A DNA stretch of 6,061 nt from an uncultured Ruminococcus sp. (GTDB lineage Bacteria > Bacillota_A > Clostridia > Oscillospirales > Acutalibacteraceae), in the NCBI GenBank assembly GCA_902798605.1, contig CADBXH010000104.1, positions 1 through 6,061 of the forward strand. The letters are read 5' to 3'. Made by a program: the position numbers and the translations under genes. Positions 4,894-6,061 of this stretch are shown here, in pieces. Every line of letters begins with the position of its first letter. The stretch's first letter is position 1. Under the pieces are notes generated by a model, which ran no database searches, had not been told where the DNA came from, and saw only the letters and a program-made list of their open reading frames with translations.

Positions 4894-5742
4894 TTATTTT
4901 TTTCTTATAAACAGTATTCCCAGCGTATAGGGGCCGCAGTGGCTTGTAATTGTACAGCCGGCTGTGGTTTCCAAAATCTCCTCAAAGCCGGGGCTGAGCT
5001 GATTTATCTTCTTCCTTACTTCCTCGACGATCTGCTCGCTGCATTTTGTGTGGGTGATGAAGATACGGTGCTTGTCGATGTCGTCCCTGCCGTTCAGCCT
5101 GTCGGTGACATAGTTGAGGATGACTCTGTCGATTAGTCCGCGGTACTTTTTGGCGGACTGCATTTTGCCGTCGATGACCTCGATGCAGGGCTTGAGCTTC
5201 AAGAGGTTCGCGCCCAATGCCGCAACGGATGAACATCTGCCGCCCTTATGGAGATAGTCGATGCTGTCAACAACAAAGCTCGCCTCTACCCTGCCGGTGA
5301 GCTCGGAGCACTCCTTTTGTATCTCCTCGGGAGTCGCGCCGTTTTGAGCCATCTCGCAGCCGTGGAGGACAACGAGTCCCGAACCGGTCGAGAGGTTGCG
5401 GGTATCTACCACCTTGACATTGCCGACCTCCTCGGCAGCCATACACGCGGTGGCGTATGAGCTCGAGAAATCCGCGCTGATGCTGAAGTGAACAACTTCG
5501 TAGCCGTCCTTGGTGTATTTTTCAAACAAATCCGTCATATCGCTGAGATTGGGCGCGGAGGTCTTGGGAAGGATACCGGTCTTGTCTACAAAAGCGTAGA
5601 TATCCTCGGGAGTAGCCTCTACCCCGTCCTTCAAAACATCGTCGCCCATTCCGACATAGAGCGGAAGGATGTCGATATCATATTTTTCAATAAGCTCGGG
5701 AGAAAGATCGCAGGTGCTGTCTGATGTGATTTTTATTTTCAT
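4894..5742 (-). CDS. DegV family fatty-acid-binding protein (FakB-like)
   Basis: A 282-residue protein of full DegV-family length. Motifs in order are ITSDSTCDL (5-13), KTSAPN (60-65), ADFSSSYATA (90-99), VDSIDYLHKGGR (158-169), LLKLKPCIEVIDGK (180-193) and HCGPYTLGILF (268-278). Members bind one fatty acid in a cleft between two domains and, as FakB, present it to the kinase FakA for phosphorylation and entry into phospholipid synthesis. The Thr-Ser at 61-62, Ser at 93-95 and His268 fall where FakB contacts the acyl carboxylate, so binding seems intact. No fakA gene is nearby, and clostridia carry several paralogues, so the ligand is unknown. The start follows TGAGGT with a spacer of about 7 nt. 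It is a single leftward gene with its own promoter; its 3' end abuts the MITE-like element. Confidence 0.92.
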   Translation of the reverse strand: MKIKITSDSTCDLSPELIEKYDIDILPLYVGMGDDVLKDGVEATPEDIYAFVDKTGILPKTSAPNLSDMTDLFEKYTKDGYEVVHFSISADFSSSYATACMAAEEVGNVKVVDTRNLSTGSGLVVLHGCEMAQNGATPEEIQKECSELTGRVEASFVVDSIDYLHKGGRCSSVAALGANLLKLKPCIEVIDGKMQSAKKYRGLIDRVILNYVTDRLNGRDDIDKHRIFITHTKCSEQIVEEVRKKINQLSPGFEEILETTAGCTITSHCGPYTLGILFIRKK

Positions 5743-5789
5743 AATAATACCTCAAATCAAAAATATCTGTAATTTTTTCCTGTGACTTT

Positions 5790-5818
5790 AGTATAGCATT
5801 ATATTATTGATATTGCAA
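5790..5818 (-). promoter_or_regulatory. Predicted sigma-A promoter of the degV-family gene
   Basis: On the minus strand: TTGCAA (5818-5813), a 17-nt AT-rich spacer, and TATACT (5795-5790) preceded by TGC, an extended -10. Transcription would start near 5783, leaving a leader of about 40 nt before the ATG. Confidence 0.8.
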
Positions 5819-5996
5819 CAAGTTTTTTCAACAAAAAACAAGAAAGTAAAACTGAATCAAGGCGAACCGGATGCAACGTCACGTTGCCGGATATGGATGC
5901 TAAGTCACGCTGGAACGCCTGACCCGCCGTTGCAGAAACGCAGCCGCTAACGCAAAGCTGTCCAAAGGCGGACTGTGGTGTCGTCACCACGACAGC

Positions 5997-6023
5997 AAAA
6001 GAGGCTGCAAAGGCAGCCTCTTT
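5997..6023 (-). terminator. Terminator-like hairpin, probably of a leftward gene beyond the right edge
   Basis: An 11-bp perfect stem AAAGAGGCTGC (5998-6008) / GCAGCCTCTTT (6013-6023) with a 4-nt loop. On the minus strand the GC core is followed by TTTT, on the plus strand only by TTT, so leftward use is slightly favoured. No rightward gene precedes it, which also favours leftward use. Confidence 0.6.
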
Positions 6024-6061
6024 CGCGATTGTGTGTTTTATGAAAATGAATGCTTCAAAAA

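Larger units (their letters stand above)
5743..6061. other. Upstream region of degV with GC-rich hairpin block, no gene supported
   Basis: The 319 bp up to the window edge hold the degV leader and promoter (5743-5818), an AT-rich stretch, and a GC-rich block at about 5860-5996. The block has a perfect hairpin GCAACG-TCA-CGTTGC (5873-5887) and an imperfect direct repeat: GGATGCAACGTCACGTTGC (5869-5887) against GGATGCTAAGTCACGCTGG (5895-5913), 15 of 19 the same. It also has GTGGTG-TCGT-CACCAC (5975-5990) inside GCTGTC / GACAGC (5957-5962 and 5991-5996). A terminator-like hairpin follows. The block could be a decayed intergenic repeat or a structured RNA; I recognise neither. Confidence 0.5.

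Noticed and set aside
5799..6059. Leftward frame open from the right edge to 5799, containing a 63-codon ORF
   Set aside because: It runs straight through the terminator-like hairpin and the GC-rich hairpin block, then through the degV promoter. It has no ribosome site and its low-complexity translation matches nothing I know; it looks like translation of a noncoding repeat.

Overview
The window looks like a chromosomal piece of a low-to-mid GC Clostridia genome, most likely a gut Ruminococcus-like member of the Oscillospiraceae. The pointers are the gene order yicC-remA-gmk-rpoZ-priA (RemA and this order are typical of Firmicutes), strong AGGAGG-type ribosome sites, sigma-A type promoters with 17-nt spacers, and GC-rich palindromic intergenic elements of a style common in that group. 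The family placement is inference; no rRNA or other strict marker gene is present.

Left part (1-2159, minus strand): a housekeeping operon read leftwards. A promoter at 2211-2239 drives yicC (endoribonuclease family), remA (DNA-binding regulator), gmk (guanylate kinase), rpoZ (RNA polymerase omega) and the first codons of priA (primosomal helicase), which runs off the left edge. remA/gmk and rpoZ/priA overlap and gmk/rpoZ are 11 bp apart, so these four are probably translationally coupled. The only real gap, between yicC and remA, holds a striking array of tiny hairpins separated by a constant 7-mer (GTTAAGA/TCTTAAC).

Middle part (2160-4580, plus strand): a divergent promoter region leads into an unrecognised 413-residue protein. 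It has a very acidic N-terminus, one membrane segment, two lipocalin-like beta domains and a glutamine-rich tail, starts at TTG, and ends at a strong terminator. Directly after that terminator a near-consensus promoter drives a YebC/TACO1-family gene, which has its own terminator.

Right part (4581-6061): a convergent intergenic region with a 192-bp MITE-like palindromic element (4689-4880), then a leftward degV/fakB-type fatty-acid-binding gene with a clear promoter. Upstream of it lies a GC-rich, hairpin-rich noncoding block and a terminator-like hairpin that probably ends a gene beyond the right edge.

No phage, defence, CRISPR, tRNA or rRNA content is visible. The coding content is mostly ordinary core genome. 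The points worth a second look are the hairpin array before remA, the MITE-like element with a motif shared with that array, and the unrecognised membrane protein.
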